Assembly: GCF_900095225.1 (NCBI RefSeq)
Contig: NZ_LT607418.1
Location: 254,570-318,569, forward strand
Direction of reading: 5' to 3'
Length of the DNA: 64,000 nt
Source: Pseudomonas sp. UMAB-08
GTDB taxonomy: Bacteria; Pseudomonadota; Gammaproteobacteria; Pseudomonadales; Pseudomonadaceae
Positions 63,948 through 64,000 of this stretch are shown here, one piece after another. Position 1 is the first letter of the stretch. Each line of letters starts with the position of its first letter. Both the position numbers and the translations under genes were made by a program. The notes under the pieces are model-generated. The model was not told where the DNA came from, ran no database searches, and worked only from the letters and a program-made list of their open reading frames with translations.

Positions 63948-64000
63948 TCAACGCAGCAAGTAAGGGATTTCCACTTTCACCGCGCCGGTCGGGCAGTCTT
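63948..64000 (-). CDS. C-terminal end of a probable ferredoxin-type protein, continues outside window
   Basis: The last 16 codons before a TGA at 63948 read DCPTGAVKVEIPYLLR. CPTGAV is the end of a 4Fe-4S cluster motif (CxxCxxxCP) common in ferredoxins. The gene is on the same strand as, and about 130 bases upstream of, the binding-protein gene. Ferredoxin genes are known companions of this type of ABC/HEAT operon. The evidence is a single short segment. Confidence 0.5.
   Translation of the reverse strand, partial: DCPTGAVKVEIPYLLR

Overview
The window looks like a chromosomal segment of a Pseudomonas species (fluorescens/putida-like): moderately high GC, Pseudomonas-type gene content (FadL porin, V4R/sigma-54 regulator, sulfonate ABC operons, REP-like repeats) and tight ATGA-type gene overlaps. 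The organism is inferred from content; no rRNA or complete tRNA gene was seen.

Region A (1-26.4 kb) is an aromatic/alicyclic catabolic cluster. At the left are a partial acyl-CoA thioesterase, an AAHS-type MFS permease, a lone muconolactone-isomerase-like gene and a CoA-transferase. A long minus-strand array (18.8 to 4.26 kb) then encodes an extradiol dioxygenase, an alpha/beta hydrolase, a flavin reductase, an acyl-CoA-dehydrogenase-fold monooxygenase, a DUF1302/DUF1329/YCF48/RND envelope module, a GlcG-like protein, and the hydratase, acetaldehyde dehydrogenase, aldolase and C-C hydrolase of a meta-cleavage pathway. A divergent V4R-domain sigma-54 activator faces a good -24/-12 promoter. 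Beyond it lie an MCP, an isochorismatase-fold hydrolase, an SDR and most of a flavoprotein whose first 27 or so codons sit 22 kb away at the other end of the array, so the cluster has been rearranged.

Region B (28.1-47.8 kb) is a defence island between two direct repeats of about 160 bp. Both repeats start with the same 29 bases, of which 21 match the 3' end of a tRNA-Gly gene. Inside are a four-gene, fully overlapping Wadjet-like (JetABCD) operon with an unusually large 1923-residue SMC-like ATPase whose Walker B glutamate position is Gly; a complete IS21-family element; a truncated second IS21-family element; an OLD-nuclease plus UvrD-helicase pair (Gabija-like); a 5'-nucleotidase; a ParDE toxin-antitoxin pair; and the N-terminal remnant of a P4-type integrase just inside the right repeat. 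A NERD-domain gene lies just outside the left repeat.

Region C (47.9-52.7 kb) is a scarred junction: a histidine phosphatase gene, then remnants of an ABC ATPase, a frame-shifted mmuM, a betaine-type binding protein and a TauE/SafE permease, followed by an intact FadL-like porin and a BigR/SqrR-like ArsR repressor carrying the two conserved cysteines.

Region D (52.8-64 kb) is organosulfur or sulfonate acquisition: one ABC transporter with an acyl-CoA-dehydrogenase-fold oxidoreductase and an AhpD-like protein, a divergent AraC regulator, a stand-alone SsuA-like binding protein behind a sigma-54-like promoter, and a second ABC operon whose genes overlap a HEAT-repeat protein and a DUF971 protein and whose binding protein carries a C-terminal NosL-like domain.
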